64,000 bases of DNA from UBA3210 sp002363635 (GTDB lineage: Bacteria > Bacillota_I > Bacilli_A > RFN20 > CAG-449). Both the position numbers and the translations under genes were made by a program. A model generated the notes under the pieces. It was not told where the DNA came from. It did no database searches and worked only from the letters and a program-made list of their open reading frames with translations. Positions 51,484 through 60,278 of this stretch are shown here, piece by piece (the stretch's first letter is position 1; the number at the start of each line of letters is the position of its first letter). Where the stretch lies: assembly GCA_946641515.1 (NCBI GenBank), contig CAMPBT010000002.1, forward strand, positions 62,001 to 126,000, given 5' to 3'.

Positions 51484-52815
51484 ATGGAATTTGAAGTATT
51501 ATATCTACCTATTGGGGTACCAACTTTCCATTTAGAAAGCGCTCAAAAAGAATTTGATAAATCAGTAGAATTATTAAAAAGATTAGAACCAGGTGTTAAA
51601 GTACCTGATCAAATGCTACTCTCTATTGATTTACTTGATAAATTCTTAGAAGGTAAAAATCCAGATTTAGTCATCGTCCAGAATATCACTTTCGCTAATG
51701 GCGCCTACATTGCAGACATCTTAAGCAAAGTCTCTTGTCCAGTTTTATTATGGACATTAAGAGAACCAGTAATTGATGGAGGTCGATTAAGATTAAATTC
51801 ATTAACTGGAGCCTTCTCTGCTTCTAATGTCTTACATTCATTTAATCGACCATATGAATATGTCTTTGGTTCACCTCTTGAAGAAGAAGTAGTAACTAAA
51901 GTAAGAGCAACTATTGAAGCGGCAAGAGTAAAAAAATCAATGAAAGGAATGAACATCTTACAAGTAGGTCATACTCCTCAAGGATTTGGTTTTGGTAGAG
52001 CATTAGATGCTGAAATGCTTACTACTTTTGGAGCAAATCTTCTATCAATTGAATCAAGAGAACTTATTGATAATGCTAAATGTTATACAGATGAAGAAGT
52101 AGAAGAATATCTTCTTGATGCATCTAAACGTATCGTAGATTTAGATAAGATTGATTCAAAGAATGTTAAAGATTTTGCAAGATTATATAAAGCATATGAT
52201 GAATATACTAAGAAAAATAATATCAAGGCCCTATCTTCTCGTTGCTGGCCAGATTTCTTCACTGCTTTTGGTACACCAGTATGTGCAGTACTTGCGCTTC
52301 TAAATGACTTAAACGTTCCTTCAGCATGTGAAGCAGACACTTATGGTGCTCTATCTATGTATATCTGTCAGTACTTAACTAAAACTCCAGTCTTCTTTGG
52401 AGATCCTGTTTCTCTAGATGAAAAAGAAAACACTATTACTTTCTGGCACTGTGGAACTGCAGCATGTTCCTTAGCACGCAACAACAAAGCTTGTGCAGGT
52501 GTCCACTGCAATAGAAAAATTGGTCCAACTCTAGAATTTGGCTGTGCTCCTCAAGAAGCAGTTACTATCTTTAGAGTAGGCAAAGATTCTAATGGTAAAT
52601 TTAGATTATTTATTGCTTCAGGAAGAGCTTTAGATAAAGAAAAACAATTCCTTGGTACATCTATTGTTGTTCAAACAAAGAATAATTCAAAAGATATTGT
52701 TATTAATGCAGTAAAAAGAGGCTTTGAACCTCACTTTGTAGTTGCAATGAAAGATGTATCAGAAGAACTTGCTATTTTAGGCAATTTCTTAGGTCTAGAG
52801 GTCGAAAGATATTAA
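51484..52815 (+). CDS. Sulfoquinovose isomerase-like (FucI/AraA fold)
   Basis: A 443-residue protein of the L-fucose/L-arabinose isomerase fold, without signal peptide. The late region with ACEADTYGALSMYI, FWHCGTAACSLA and CNRKIGPTLEFG contains the acids and His expected for a divalent-metal aldose-ketose isomerase. In Firmicute transaldolase-type sulfoglycolysis an isomerase of this class turns sulfoquinovose to sulfofructose. GGAGG precedes the ATG. The start matches the length of the family. Confidence 0.82.
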   Translation: MEFEVLYLPIGVPTFHLESAQKEFDKSVELLKRLEPGVKVPDQMLLSIDLLDKFLEGKNPDLVIVQNITFANGAYIADILSKVSCPVLLWTLREPVIDGGRLRLNSLTGAFSASNVLHSFNRPYEYVFGSPLEEEVVTKVRATIEAARVKKSMKGMNILQVGHTPQGFGFGRALDAEMLTTFGANLLSIESRELIDNAKCYTDEEVEEYLLDASKRIVDLDKIDSKNVKDFARLYKAYDEYTKKNNIKALSSRCWPDFFTAFGTPVCAVLALLNDLNVPSACEADTYGALSMYICQYLTKTPVFFGDPVSLDEKENTITFWHCGTAACSLARNNKACAGVHCNRKIGPTLEFGCAPQEAVTIFRVGKDSNGKFRLFIASGRALDKEKQFLGTSIVVQTKNNSKDIVINAVKRGFEPHFVVAMKDVSEELAILGNFLGLEVERY

Positions 52816-52816
52816 T

Positions 52817-53602
52817 ATGAACGATATTGTAAAGCAAATACTCTTTTATATAGTCATTTTGCTTACTAATATCATCCAATGCATTACAGGATTTGCAGGT
52901 ACAGTACTTGCAATGCCATTCTCTTTAATGCTAGTAGGTTATGATGTGGCAAAACCTATACTTAATGTATTAGGAATACTTGCTTCAATTGGAGTTATTA
53001 TCTTCAATTACAAATCTATTAACCTTAAAGAATTCTTAAAAATTGTTCTTATCATGGGAAGTGGTATGGCTATAGGTATCTTGCTTATCCATTACCTAGA
53101 CATTGATAAACAAATACTCTATTTCATTCTTGCAGGGATTATCCTCATATTTACAATAATTGGAATCTACGACAACTTCATAAGAAAAGAAGAAGTTGAA
53201 AATAAAGAAGAATCAATATGGAATAATATTCTCCTTTATTCAATCTTAGTAGCATCTGGAGTAGTTCACGGAATGTTTGTATGTGGAGGTCCATTACTAG
53301 TTCTCTACGCTTCTAGAAAACTAAAATCTAGAGATGAATTTAGAGCGACTCTTTCTCTTTCTTGGACTACATTAAATACTATCATTTTAATAACTGATAT
53401 TTCTCAAGGCTATTTTAGAAGTGAAGTCTTACCAAATATGATGATTACTTTAGGTATCTCTTCAGTAATCTTAGTAGGTGCAATAATTATCGGAAATATC
53501 ATCGCGAAGAAATTAGAAAGAAAACCATTCTTAATTATTACATTTATTTTAATGGCAATCAGTGCTGTTTCATTAATCCTTAATGCCTGTGGAGTGATGT
53601 AA
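52817..53602 (+). CDS. TauE/SafE family sulfonate exporter
   Basis: A 261-residue protein with about eight membrane helices. The opening helix contains NIIQCITGFAGTVLAMP, and the second repeat SGVVHGMFVCGGPLLVLYAS (about 151-170), typical of TauE/SafE (COG0730). Such proteins often accompany organosulfonate pathways and export the product, here probably DHPS. It starts one base after the isomerase gene. A one-base gap follows before the ROK gene, indicating a single transcript. Confidence 0.88.
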   Translation: MNDIVKQILFYIVILLTNIIQCITGFAGTVLAMPFSLMLVGYDVAKPILNVLGILASIGVIIFNYKSINLKEFLKIVLIMGSGMAIGILLIHYLDIDKQILYFILAGIILIFTIIGIYDNFIRKEEVENKEESIWNNILLYSILVASGVVHGMFVCGGPLLVLYASRKLKSRDEFRATLSLSWTTLNTIILITDISQGYFRSEVLPNMMITLGISSVILVGAIIIGNIIAKKLERKPFLIITFILMAISAVSLILNACGVM

Positions 53603-53603
53603 T

Positions 53604-54698
53604 ATGGCAAAAGGAATTAATTTAAATAATTTAAAAAATCAAAATAGAAGTTCTCTACTTTATTTACTAAATACTTATGGAGAATTGAGTAGAAAAGAAC
53701 TCTCTAAAAAACTTAATTTAACTCCTGCGGCAATTACTAAAATTGTCCAAGAATTAATTGAATCAAACGACGTTAAAGAAGGCTTATCTATAAGTAAAGG
53801 ACTAGGTAGAAAAGAAGTCTTAGTCTCCTTAAATCTTGAAGATAAATTATTATATGGTCTTAACGTTGAAATGGATCATATCACCTTATCATTTTCCACA
53901 TTCTCTGGAAAATTAATAAAAAGAAAAATTATCCCTTTTAATAACGATTTTACTTACGTTATTAAAGAGGCTAAAGATTATTATTTATTAAATAATATCA
54001 ACGTACAGGTTATATCTTTATGTATTATCGGTAATCTAGATGGATTTGGAGTATATAAAGATATCGATTATCAAAAAATCTTAGAAGAAACTTTTAATAA
54101 AAAAGTTATTGTCTCAAATAACGTTAAAGCCTTTGCAACTGCAGGACTTATCTTTGACAACAAAAAAGAAGAAGATTCATTACTCTTCTTTAAATGGGGA
54201 CCGGGAATTGGTTCTTCCATTGTCTCTAACGGCAAAGTTGTTACTGGTAACGATTATAGTAGTACAGAAATCGGCCATTACATCATTCATCCATTAAGTG
54301 AGAAAAAATGTAGATGTGGTCGAAAAGGCTGTTTAGAAACAGAAGTTTCTTTAAAAGAAATCTTAAATCAAGTTAAACAAAGTGGAAAAGATTTAACTAT
54401 TGAAGAAATCTTAGAATCCAAAGATGAAGAAATAATCAAACTCATCGATTCTAAAATTAATCTCTCTGCTTTAGCTCTTGTTAATACCGCGACTATATTA
54501 AATGTTCACGACATTGTTCTCTTTGGTTCAATGTTCAATAATCCTACTTTCGCCGAAAAATTTATCTCAAAGTGTTTACAGCTAAACCCAACTCTAACAA
54601 AAGAAAACATTCGAGTTTCAGCTTTAAATTCTTCAAGTGGATATATCGGCGCTTGTGCTATAGCAGCACAACAACTGTTTTTCGAGAAAGGAATATAG
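53604..54698 (+). CDS. ROK family transcriptional repressor
   Basis: A 364-residue protein with an N-terminal winged helix (about 15-70; LSRKELSKKLNLTPAAITKI) and a ROK sugar-kinase-like body. The zinc motif CRCGRKGCLE (about 231-240) follows IGHYIIHP. Repressors of this group respond to a sugar or sugar phosphate and control local operons. It probably senses sulfoquinovose or a downstream intermediate. An ATP-binding kinase role is less likely, given the DNA-binding domain. Confidence 0.88.
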   Translation: MAKGINLNNLKNQNRSSLLYLLNTYGELSRKELSKKLNLTPAAITKIVQELIESNDVKEGLSISKGLGRKEVLVSLNLEDKLLYGLNVEMDHITLSFSTFSGKLIKRKIIPFNNDFTYVIKEAKDYYLLNNINVQVISLCIIGNLDGFGVYKDIDYQKILEETFNKKVIVSNNVKAFATAGLIFDNKKEEDSLLFFKWGPGIGSSIVSNGKVVTGNDYSSTEIGHYIIHPLSEKKCRCGRKGCLETEVSLKEILNQVKQSGKDLTIEEILESKDEEIIKLIDSKINLSALALVNTATILNVHDIVLFGSMFNNPTFAEKFISKCLQLNPTLTKENIRVSALNSSSGYIGACAIAAQQLFFEKGI

Positions 54699-54700
54699 AA

Positions 54701-56137
54701 ATGGAAAACAACAATAACTTAATTGCTAAGTCAAGTGGTCTTAAAACTAAAGACTATATTGCTTACGCTATGGGGGATGTTGGATGTTGTTTAGTCTTTT
54801 CACTAGTTGCTTCGGTACTACAGACTTTCTACACTGACGTTCTCATTCTTAATCCACTATTTGTAATGCTTATCTTTGTTATTGCACGTGTATGGGATGC
54901 AATTAACGACCCAATGATGGGTAGAATCTGTGACGTAACTAAACCTACTAAATGGGGGAAATATCGTCATTGGTTCATTTGGGGAGGAATACCTCTTGCC
55001 GCTTCTGCAATCTTAATGTTTGCAAAATTCCCTGGACTAGTTGTTGAAAACACTGCAACAATTGGAGCATACATCTTTGCAGGTGTAACTTACATAATCT
55101 TCGGTATGCTCTACACTATGGTCCAAATTCCATATGGATCACTTGCTTCAGTTGTTACCTTAGATGAAAAAGAAAGAACTAAATTATCTGTCTTTAGATC
55201 TGTAGGTTCAACACTTGGTTCACTTCCAGTAATGGTCTTACAAATGGTAATGTTTGATGAAAACAAAGCTGTTAAATACAACGTCTTAATTATCGGTGTA
55301 ATCATTATGGCAGTTCTTTCACTTGCCGCATTAATTTATGCATTCTACGGCAACGTTGAAAGAGTTAAGATTGAACCTAAAGTACGTCAAAAAGGCGATA
55401 CTAAGAAAGCTGTTAAGAACGCATTAACTAATCGTTCACTTCTTGCTATTGCAGTTGCAGGTATGTTGCTTTTAGCAGGTCAAATGTTTACTCAATCATA
55501 TTACACATATTTAATTAGACAGTACTTTGGTAGAAAAGGTATTTGGATTTCTCTTCCAACAATCTTAACTTATGTACCTATGGCAATCTTAATGTGCTTT
55601 ACTCCAAAGCTTGTAAGAAAGTTCGGTAAAAAAGAAATTACTGCAGTAGGTATGGTCATTGCAGCAGTATGTAATTTTGCAATGTTCTTCTTACAATTCT
55701 TACCAAGAGACATCGCTTTATATGGCTTTATGGGCTTATGCTTTATCTCTGGTTTTGGTTTAAACCTCTTTGCATTACAAGTATGGGCAATGGCAACTGA
55801 CGCAATTGATGATGTAGAAGTAAAAACAGGATCAAAAGAAAGTGGTACAGCATATTCTGTCTTCATGTTCTTTAGAAAAATGGGTCAAGTTATTTCAGCA
55901 GTCGCAGTTAACGGAGCACTTGTATCATTTGGATATTTTGCCTCAGCTTCATCTGATTTCACATTCACTGAAAGTCAATTATCTATGATGTTTAATCTTG
56001 CTACTCTTATCCCAGCAGTTATGTTTGGTATTATGGCACTTGTATTATTCTTCTGGTATCCATTATCAAAACAAAAAGTTGCAGAACTTCAAGATGCAAA
56101 AGAAAAACGCTTAGAAGAAGCTGAAAAAACAATTTAA
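54701..56137 (+). CDS. GPH-type sulfoquinovose/glycoside:cation symporter
   Basis: The ATG at 54701 has AAAGGA about nine bases upstream; the longer open frame overlaps the ROK gene. The 478-residue carrier has about twelve helices, with RVWDAINDPMMGRICDV (about 54-70), GKYRHWFIWG and PYGSLASVVT, all typical of GPH symporters such as YihO/YihP. It probably imports sulfoquinovose or sulfoquinovosyl glycerol for the glycosidase. Last gene of the operon, ended by a bidirectional terminator. Confidence 0.87.
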   Translation: MENNNNLIAKSSGLKTKDYIAYAMGDVGCCLVFSLVASVLQTFYTDVLILNPLFVMLIFVIARVWDAINDPMMGRICDVTKPTKWGKYRHWFIWGGIPLAASAILMFAKFPGLVVENTATIGAYIFAGVTYIIFGMLYTMVQIPYGSLASVVTLDEKERTKLSVFRSVGSTLGSLPVMVLQMVMFDENKAVKYNVLIIGVIIMAVLSLAALIYAFYGNVERVKIEPKVRQKGDTKKAVKNALTNRSLLAIAVAGMLLLAGQMFTQSYYTYLIRQYFGRKGIWISLPTILTYVPMAILMCFTPKLVRKFGKKEITAVGMVIAAVCNFAMFFLQFLPRDIALYGFMGLCFISGFGLNLFALQVWAMATDAIDDVEVKTGSKESGTAYSVFMFFRKMGQVISAVAVNGALVSFGYFASASSDFTFTESQLSMMFNLATLIPAVMFGIMALVLFFWYPLSKQKVAELQDAKEKRLEEAEKTI

Positions 56138-56146
56138 TAATAGTTA

Positions 56147-56180
56147 AAAAGGCATTCTTTCATTTCAAGGAATGTCTTTT
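56147..56180. terminator. Bidirectional terminator after the sulfoglycolysis operon
   Basis: AAAAGGCATTC/GAATGTCTTTT (one G-U) has T-tracts on both strands and serves the converging TcdA gene too. Confidence 0.88.
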
Positions 56181-56181
56181 A

Positions 56182-56928
56182 TTATGCACCTGGAGTATCG
56201 TTTTTAATACCAGTTATATCTTTAATAATTTCACTAGCAATAATTAATCCCATAACTGAAGGAACAAAGATAGTAGAACCTGGAACATCTTTTCTACCTT
56301 TAACTTCATCATTATGATAAGAAATATCTTCAAGTGGCTTAAGTGGCTTTTCTAAAGAATAAACACATTTAACATTAGTAATCTGTCTTTTCTTTAATTG
56401 ATTTCTCATAACTTTTGCAAGTGGATCAACTTTAGTTTTAGAAATATCACTTACTCTAAGTAATGTAGGATTAATTTTATTTCCTGCACCTAAAGCACAG
56501 ATAATAGGAACATTATTTTCCTTACATTTTTGAATAATCGCGATTTTAGCAGTTACTGTATCTACAGCATCTACTACATAATCATAAGAAGAAAAATCAA
56601 ATTCATCTTGGTTAGATGGTAAGAAGAAACATTTTCTAGTTTCAATTTCAGCATCCTTATTAATAGATAAGATTCTATCTTTCATTACATCAACCTTATT
56701 CAAAGAACATGTATCTAATGTCGCGATAATCTGTCTATTAATATTAGTAACGTCAACATCGTCATTGTCGATTAAAACGAATTTACCAATTCCACTTCTT
56801 GCTAAGGCTTCTACTACGTATCCACCTACTCCTCCAACACCAAAAATAGCAACTCTCTTATTTTTTAAGAGTTCCATATTTTCTTTACCAAGTAATAATT
56901 GAGTTCTAAAAAATTGATTTATTTCCAT
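56182..56928 (-). CDS. tcdA: tRNA threonylcarbamoyladenosine dehydratase (ThiF/E1-like)
   Basis: A 248-residue E1-like enzyme. RTQLLLG opens it, GVGGVGGYVVEALARSGIG (about 30-48) binds ATP, and DNDDVDVTNINRQ (about 53-65) is the conserved Asp/Arg segment. DAVDTVTAK, GAGNKINPTLLRV and KTKVDPLAKVMRNQLKK fit TcdA (CsdL) rather than ThiF or MoeB. It forms cyclic t6A at position 37 of ANN-decoding tRNAs. GGAG precedes the ATG. Confidence 0.92.
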   Translation of the reverse strand: MEINQFFRTQLLLGKENMELLKNKRVAIFGVGGVGGYVVEALARSGIGKFVLIDNDDVDVTNINRQIIATLDTCSLNKVDVMKDRILSINKDAEIETRKCFFLPSNQDEFDFSSYDYVVDAVDTVTAKIAIIQKCKENNVPIICALGAGNKINPTLLRVSDISKTKVDPLAKVMRNQLKKRQITNVKCVYSLEKPLKPLEDISYHNDEVKGRKDVPGSTIFVPSVMGLIIASEIIKDITGIKNDTPGA

Positions 56929-56978
56929 AATAATCTCCTTGAGTTAAGGCTAATAATATCATAAATAATTTGTTTGAA

Positions 56979-57098
56979 TTAGGTCAAATTAAAATTACTA
57001 TTTTCAATACAATAAATTTCTCTTAATGTTTGAGGTAAATAATCACCATTATCAAATGTGAATCCTGCAGTTCATTTCAAATGTTTATTATCAACTGC
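56979..57098 (-). pseudogene. Decayed coding remnant
   Basis: On the minus strand one frame reads AVDNKHLK, a TGA stop, then TAGFTFDNGDYLPQTLREIY and CIENSNFNLT before TAA. The protein-like composition suggests the tail of a lost gene. The TGA falls where a Trp would suit, but a plain nonsense change is the simpler view. No start or SD is present, and the family is not recognised. Confidence 0.5.
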
Positions 57099-57102
57099 TA
57101 AA

Positions 57103-57171
57103 AAGCAAAAAAGAGCTCCTAAAAGCTCAAAACATATGGTTCAAAAGGCCTAATACTTATGATATTAAGTC
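57103..57171 (-). ncRNA. Candidate small RNA between an orphan promoter and terminator
   Basis: A promoter (TTGCTA and TATAGT, spacer 17) at 57178-57206 on the minus strand is followed about 45 bases after the predicted start by the stem GAGCT/AGCTC and six T. No ORF with an SD lies between. A transcript of about 65-70 bases is expected, or this is what remains of a leader belonging to the decayed gene. Confidence 0.4.
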
Positions 57172-57177
57172 AGTTTT

Positions 57178-57206
57178 ACTATAATGTACAAAGATAACTA
57201 TAGCAA
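57178..57206 (-). promoter_or_regulatory. Orphan promoter
   Basis: TTGCTA, a 17-base spacer and TATAGT on the minus strand, with no gene directly downstream. Confidence 0.5.
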
Positions 57207-57266
57207 TACAATTGCGACAATTTCAAATTTTGTAACAACAATAACTAGGATTATTTAAATTTGAGA

Positions 57267-58196
57267 TTATTGTTTTTTATATATTCCAAATTTAAAAACT
57301 TTATCCTCTATTTTAGTAGGACTATATTCATGGTGATATAGACTAGTAATTGAAATTGAACTATCTATAATTTCAAAATTGCCTCTCAAGTAAAAATCAG
57401 GTGGATAATCATGAGAAAAGGTCATATCGTAGTTTTCTCTATCTTCTCTCTTGATATATTGGTATGGATCATGTTCAATAAATAGATATATTGTTTTCTT
57501 GTCTTTTGCAGTCCAATAAACTCCTTCAACTATTTCATCACCGTTTTCATATTTGAATAAAGCGTAGCTATATGGTTTAGGCATAACAAATGTTATTGAC
57601 ACATTTTCATTTAAAGCATATGTTCCAGCAGGTACTTGATAATAACTAGCATACTTATAATTATTTTTTTCTTGTTTGTATTCTTTTCCTTCAAGAACAT
57701 ATGTTCCAAGTTTATAAGGAAGTTCACTTATTCTATAAATATGCGCATATATTCTTCCATCATTCATACCTTCTGATCTTTCTTCTTTTATTGTGGTAAA
57801 TTGAGTAAAATCAGATTCAAAATCATCTACATATGTGTAAACCCAATCTTCTTTAACTTCACCAGTTCTTTTTAAAATAAAACTTAAAGTATAAGTATTG
57901 TTTCCATCATTAGATTTATAAACACATCTATAGGAGCCAGAATGCTTAATATTTCCATCTTCAACATAATTAAAAGACATAGCATCTTTAGTACCATTAA
58001 ATTCAAAATATGTATTTGTCACCTTTTTATTATCATCAAGTAAATACCATTTACCGGTAGATGAGTCCAGTTCTTCTTTATATTCTGTTATGTCTTCTTT
58101 AGAACTAGTACCACTATTAAAAAGGCTACAAGCTGTTAAAGAAAACAAAGGAATAATTAATAATAACGATACCATATATTTCATTAATTTCTTCAC
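57267..58196 (-). CDS. Lipoprotein of unknown function (GTG start)
   Basis: The GTG at 58196 has GGAGG seven bases upstream and gives a proper signal, MKKLMKYMVSLLLIIPLFSL, ending TAC with lipid Cys at 23; an upstream ATG would place the signal internally. The 309-residue mature protein is beta-rich, with repeated Gly-Thr-Tyr segments such as YKLGTYVLEG and VPAGTYALNE, likely a lipocalin-like or META-type fold. It is close to another lipoprotein gene on the same strand. No function can be named. Confidence 0.72.
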   Translation of the reverse strand: MKKLMKYMVSLLLIIPLFSLTACSLFNSGTSSKEDITEYKEELDSSTGKWYLLDDNKKVTNTYFEFNGTKDAMSFNYVEDGNIKHSGSYRCVYKSNDGNNTYTLSFILKRTGEVKEDWVYTYVDDFESDFTQFTTIKEERSEGMNDGRIYAHIYRISELPYKLGTYVLEGKEYKQEKNNYKYASYYQVPAGTYALNENVSITFVMPKPYSYALFKYENGDEIVEGVYWTAKDKKTIYLFIEHDPYQYIKREDRENYDMTFSHDYPPDFYLRGNFEIIDSSISITSLYHHEYSPTKIEDKVFKFGIYKKQ

Positions 58197-58291
58197 TATC
58201 TCACCTCCACAAAAAGTGTCAGTCACATATACATTTTGATACCTCAAATAATTTCACTAATTTTTAAAAAATATTGCTTTATTTTCTATTT

Positions 58292-58990
58292 TTATTCTTT
58301 GAAGAATCCTTGATGATCCACCATATTCTCAATAGTTTCTACTGAATCGAAATGGAAAGGATATATTTCGCTTAGTTGATATATCTTGCTATGGTAGCTT
58401 GGTTTAGTTTCTGTATTATCAACATAAAAATTAAAAGGAATAGGATCGTATACTCCCCAACTATAGACCCAATAAAAGTCACCCTTTACGTTATAATCAT
58501 AGTCATGACTTCCAAAAGGAGAATTCATATAGACCTCTTTAGCTTCATCCATGATGTCATATAAGTAGTTGTTATAAAAAGTTTCGATAACTTGGGTTCC
58601 ATAAGCGTTTCCGGTTTTGGCGTTTATTTTGTCTTTATAAAATTTACCTTCGCCCAAATAGGAATCCATATAGATGCAGTAGAACTTGACATCGCTTCTT
58701 TTCTTTAAAAATTCTTCGATGTATTTATATTGTTGCCCACTTCCACCTTTGCCTTTGTCTCCATCGGAATTATGAATAAGGGAAATAATGACTTTTGAGC
58801 CGAATTCCTCAGTATTATGAAAAAAGCCTGCCAATAGATTACTCGCATGATTAACTTTAGTAGGATCAAAGGTCCAAGCGTGCTTAAGATAGAATTCATC
58901 TGCTGGTTCTTCTTTATATTTGTTACTACTACATGATGGCAAGCTAAAAACTGATGTTAGTATTAATAAAAATGATATTATCTTTTTCAA
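58292..58990 (-). CDS. Lipoprotein of unknown function (TTG start)
   Basis: The TTG at 58990 has GAGGTG six bases upstream and yields a signal MKKIISFLLILTSVFSLPSC with lipid Cys at 20; the earlier ATG would put 13 extra residues before the Lys pair. The 232-residue product is rich in Tyr, Asp and Lys. ISLIHNSDGDKGKGG and YMNSPFGSHDYDY could be catalytic loops, but I cannot match them to a family. It lies 95 bases upstream of the other lipoprotein gene and may be in its operon. Confidence 0.7.
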   Translation of the reverse strand: MKKIISFLLILTSVFSLPSCSSNKYKEEPADEFYLKHAWTFDPTKVNHASNLLAGFFHNTEEFGSKVIISLIHNSDGDKGKGGSGQQYKYIEEFLKKRSDVKFYCIYMDSYLGEGKFYKDKINAKTGNAYGTQVIETFYNNYLYDIMDEAKEVYMNSPFGSHDYDYNVKGDFYWVYSWGVYDPIPFNFYVDNTETKPSYHSKIYQLSEIYPFHFDSVETIENMVDHQGFFKE

Positions 58991-59200
58991 TCGTATCACC
59001 TCTATTAATATTATACTTGAGTTTATCAATTATTTCTACACTGCTAGATTCCATCAGGTACTATGTCGTCAATAAAGACTTCTAGCGTAATTTCTAATGT
59101 TAAAGGTAGACAATTTTAATACAAATACCCCTTTGACTAATGAATGATGTCCCTTATAAGAAAACATGTCCGTTTATATCAAATTTTATTTTCCGATATA

Positions 59201-59428
59201 TCATTTTATCCTTTTATATCTTTGGTTTTTGCTTGTGGGTTTACTAGGATATTCTAAGATCAAATACCCTTTTTCAATAACCGGATTAAGATAGTTCTTT
59301 CTTAAAGTTTCTTTGCTTTTTAGCCCTAATAAGTCCATGATTTCATTTGCGGTCATAAACACACCAAAAGGCATTAGTGATAACAGTTTTTTAGTGTATA
59401 TAGAATTCTCAGAATATATTGATATGTT
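59201..59428 (-). pseudogene. C-terminal remnant of a Fic-type protein (winged-helix tail)
   Basis: An open frame on the minus strand contains MTANEIMDLLGLKSKETLRK then NYLNPVIEKG and KPTSKNQRY before TGA. This winged-helix tail is typical of the C-terminus of Fic proteins and of some AlbA/helicase-like regulators. There is no catalytic part upstream and no good start, so it looks like a truncated gene; a 57-codon ORF from ATG 59374 could still be read. It neighbours the intact RhuM-Fic gene. The rest of the 58991-59561 gap shows no gene; a short coding-like run (TLEITLEVFIDDIVPDGI) lies near 59050-59110. Confidence 0.65.
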
Positions 59429-59490
59429 TTAAATCAAATAGTCATTGTTTATACAAGATATCTTGCTTATTATCTTGCTTATAAGCAAAT

Positions 59491-59515
59491 AAAAAGTGCC
59501 GAATTGTATCGACAC
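59491..59515 (-). terminator. Intrinsic terminator of the Fic/GNAT pair
   Basis: GTGTCGA/TCGGCAC (one G-U) with a six-base loop is followed by TTTTTATTTG on the minus strand. Confidence 0.8.
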
Positions 59516-59561
59516 ATTTATACTGTTTTGGCTTGGAACTAGTTAATTAATACAATTTAAA

Positions 59562-60278
59562 TTACTTATTTAAATCATATTTTAATATAATTTCTTCACC
59601 ACAATGATCACTTGTCTTTTTAAAGCCATTATCCTCATAAACATGAATTGCTTTTGCATTTCTTTCTTCTGTTGATATCCATATAAAAGATTCACTAACT
59701 GATATTGATTTTATAATTTCAATTAATTGTTTTAAAGCCAGCTTACCTAATCCTTTATTTTGATGCTTTGCTTCTATCATCATTCTTAAAATACAATAAT
59801 TATTGATATATTCACCTTTTATATTATCTCCAATATTGCCTTTAGTAATCATTATAAAACCAATTGGTACTCTATTTCTATATATAGCAATAGGTAATAC
59901 ATATGCTCCCATAGTTTTAAATAAATATGCTTCTGCTAAAGACATTTCATTTGAAGCAACAAATTCTTTATCTTCACTATTTACATCTAACTTACATACA
60001 TCATAAAAATTATCTTTATTAATTTCTCTAAATTCTAAATTAGGTAAACTATATTTTAATAAATCAACATTTATAATTTTATTGTCAGCTAATTCGTTTA
60101 AATCTATTGAATAAATTTGTGATAATTTAATCATTTGACTAAAGGTAATATCGTTATTACCCTTTTCTATTTTAGTAATTGTAGATTTAGATGTATATCC
60201 AAGTGAATCTGCAAATTCTTGTAATGTTAAATTATTAGATGTTCTTATTTCTTTAATTTTATTTCCTAGTTTACTCAT
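59562..60278 (-). CDS. XRE helix-turn-helix fused to GNAT acetyltransferase
   Basis: The ATG at 60278 overlaps the Fic gene by eight bases; a GTG three codons earlier is possible. The 238-residue protein has an XRE domain (about 3-65; NNLTLQEFADSLGYTSKSTI) and a GNAT domain from about 85. The acetyl-CoA loop appears as AKHQNKGLGKLALKQL (Q/RxxGxG/A type, about 169-184), followed by NAKAIHVYEDNGFKK. The gene order fits a toxin-antitoxin or defence pair: a DNA-binding regulator that may acetylate the partner. That is inference. Confidence 0.82.
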   Translation of the reverse strand: MSKLGNKIKEIRTSNNLTLQEFADSLGYTSKSTITKIEKGNNDITFSQMIKLSQIYSIDLNELADNKIINVDLLKYSLPNLEFREINKDNFYDVCKLDVNSEDKEFVASNEMSLAEAYLFKTMGAYVLPIAIYRNRVPIGFIMITKGNIGDNIKGEYINNYCILRMMIEAKHQNKGLGKLALKQLIEIIKSISVSESFIWISTEERNAKAIHVYEDNGFKKTSDHCGEEIILKYDLNK

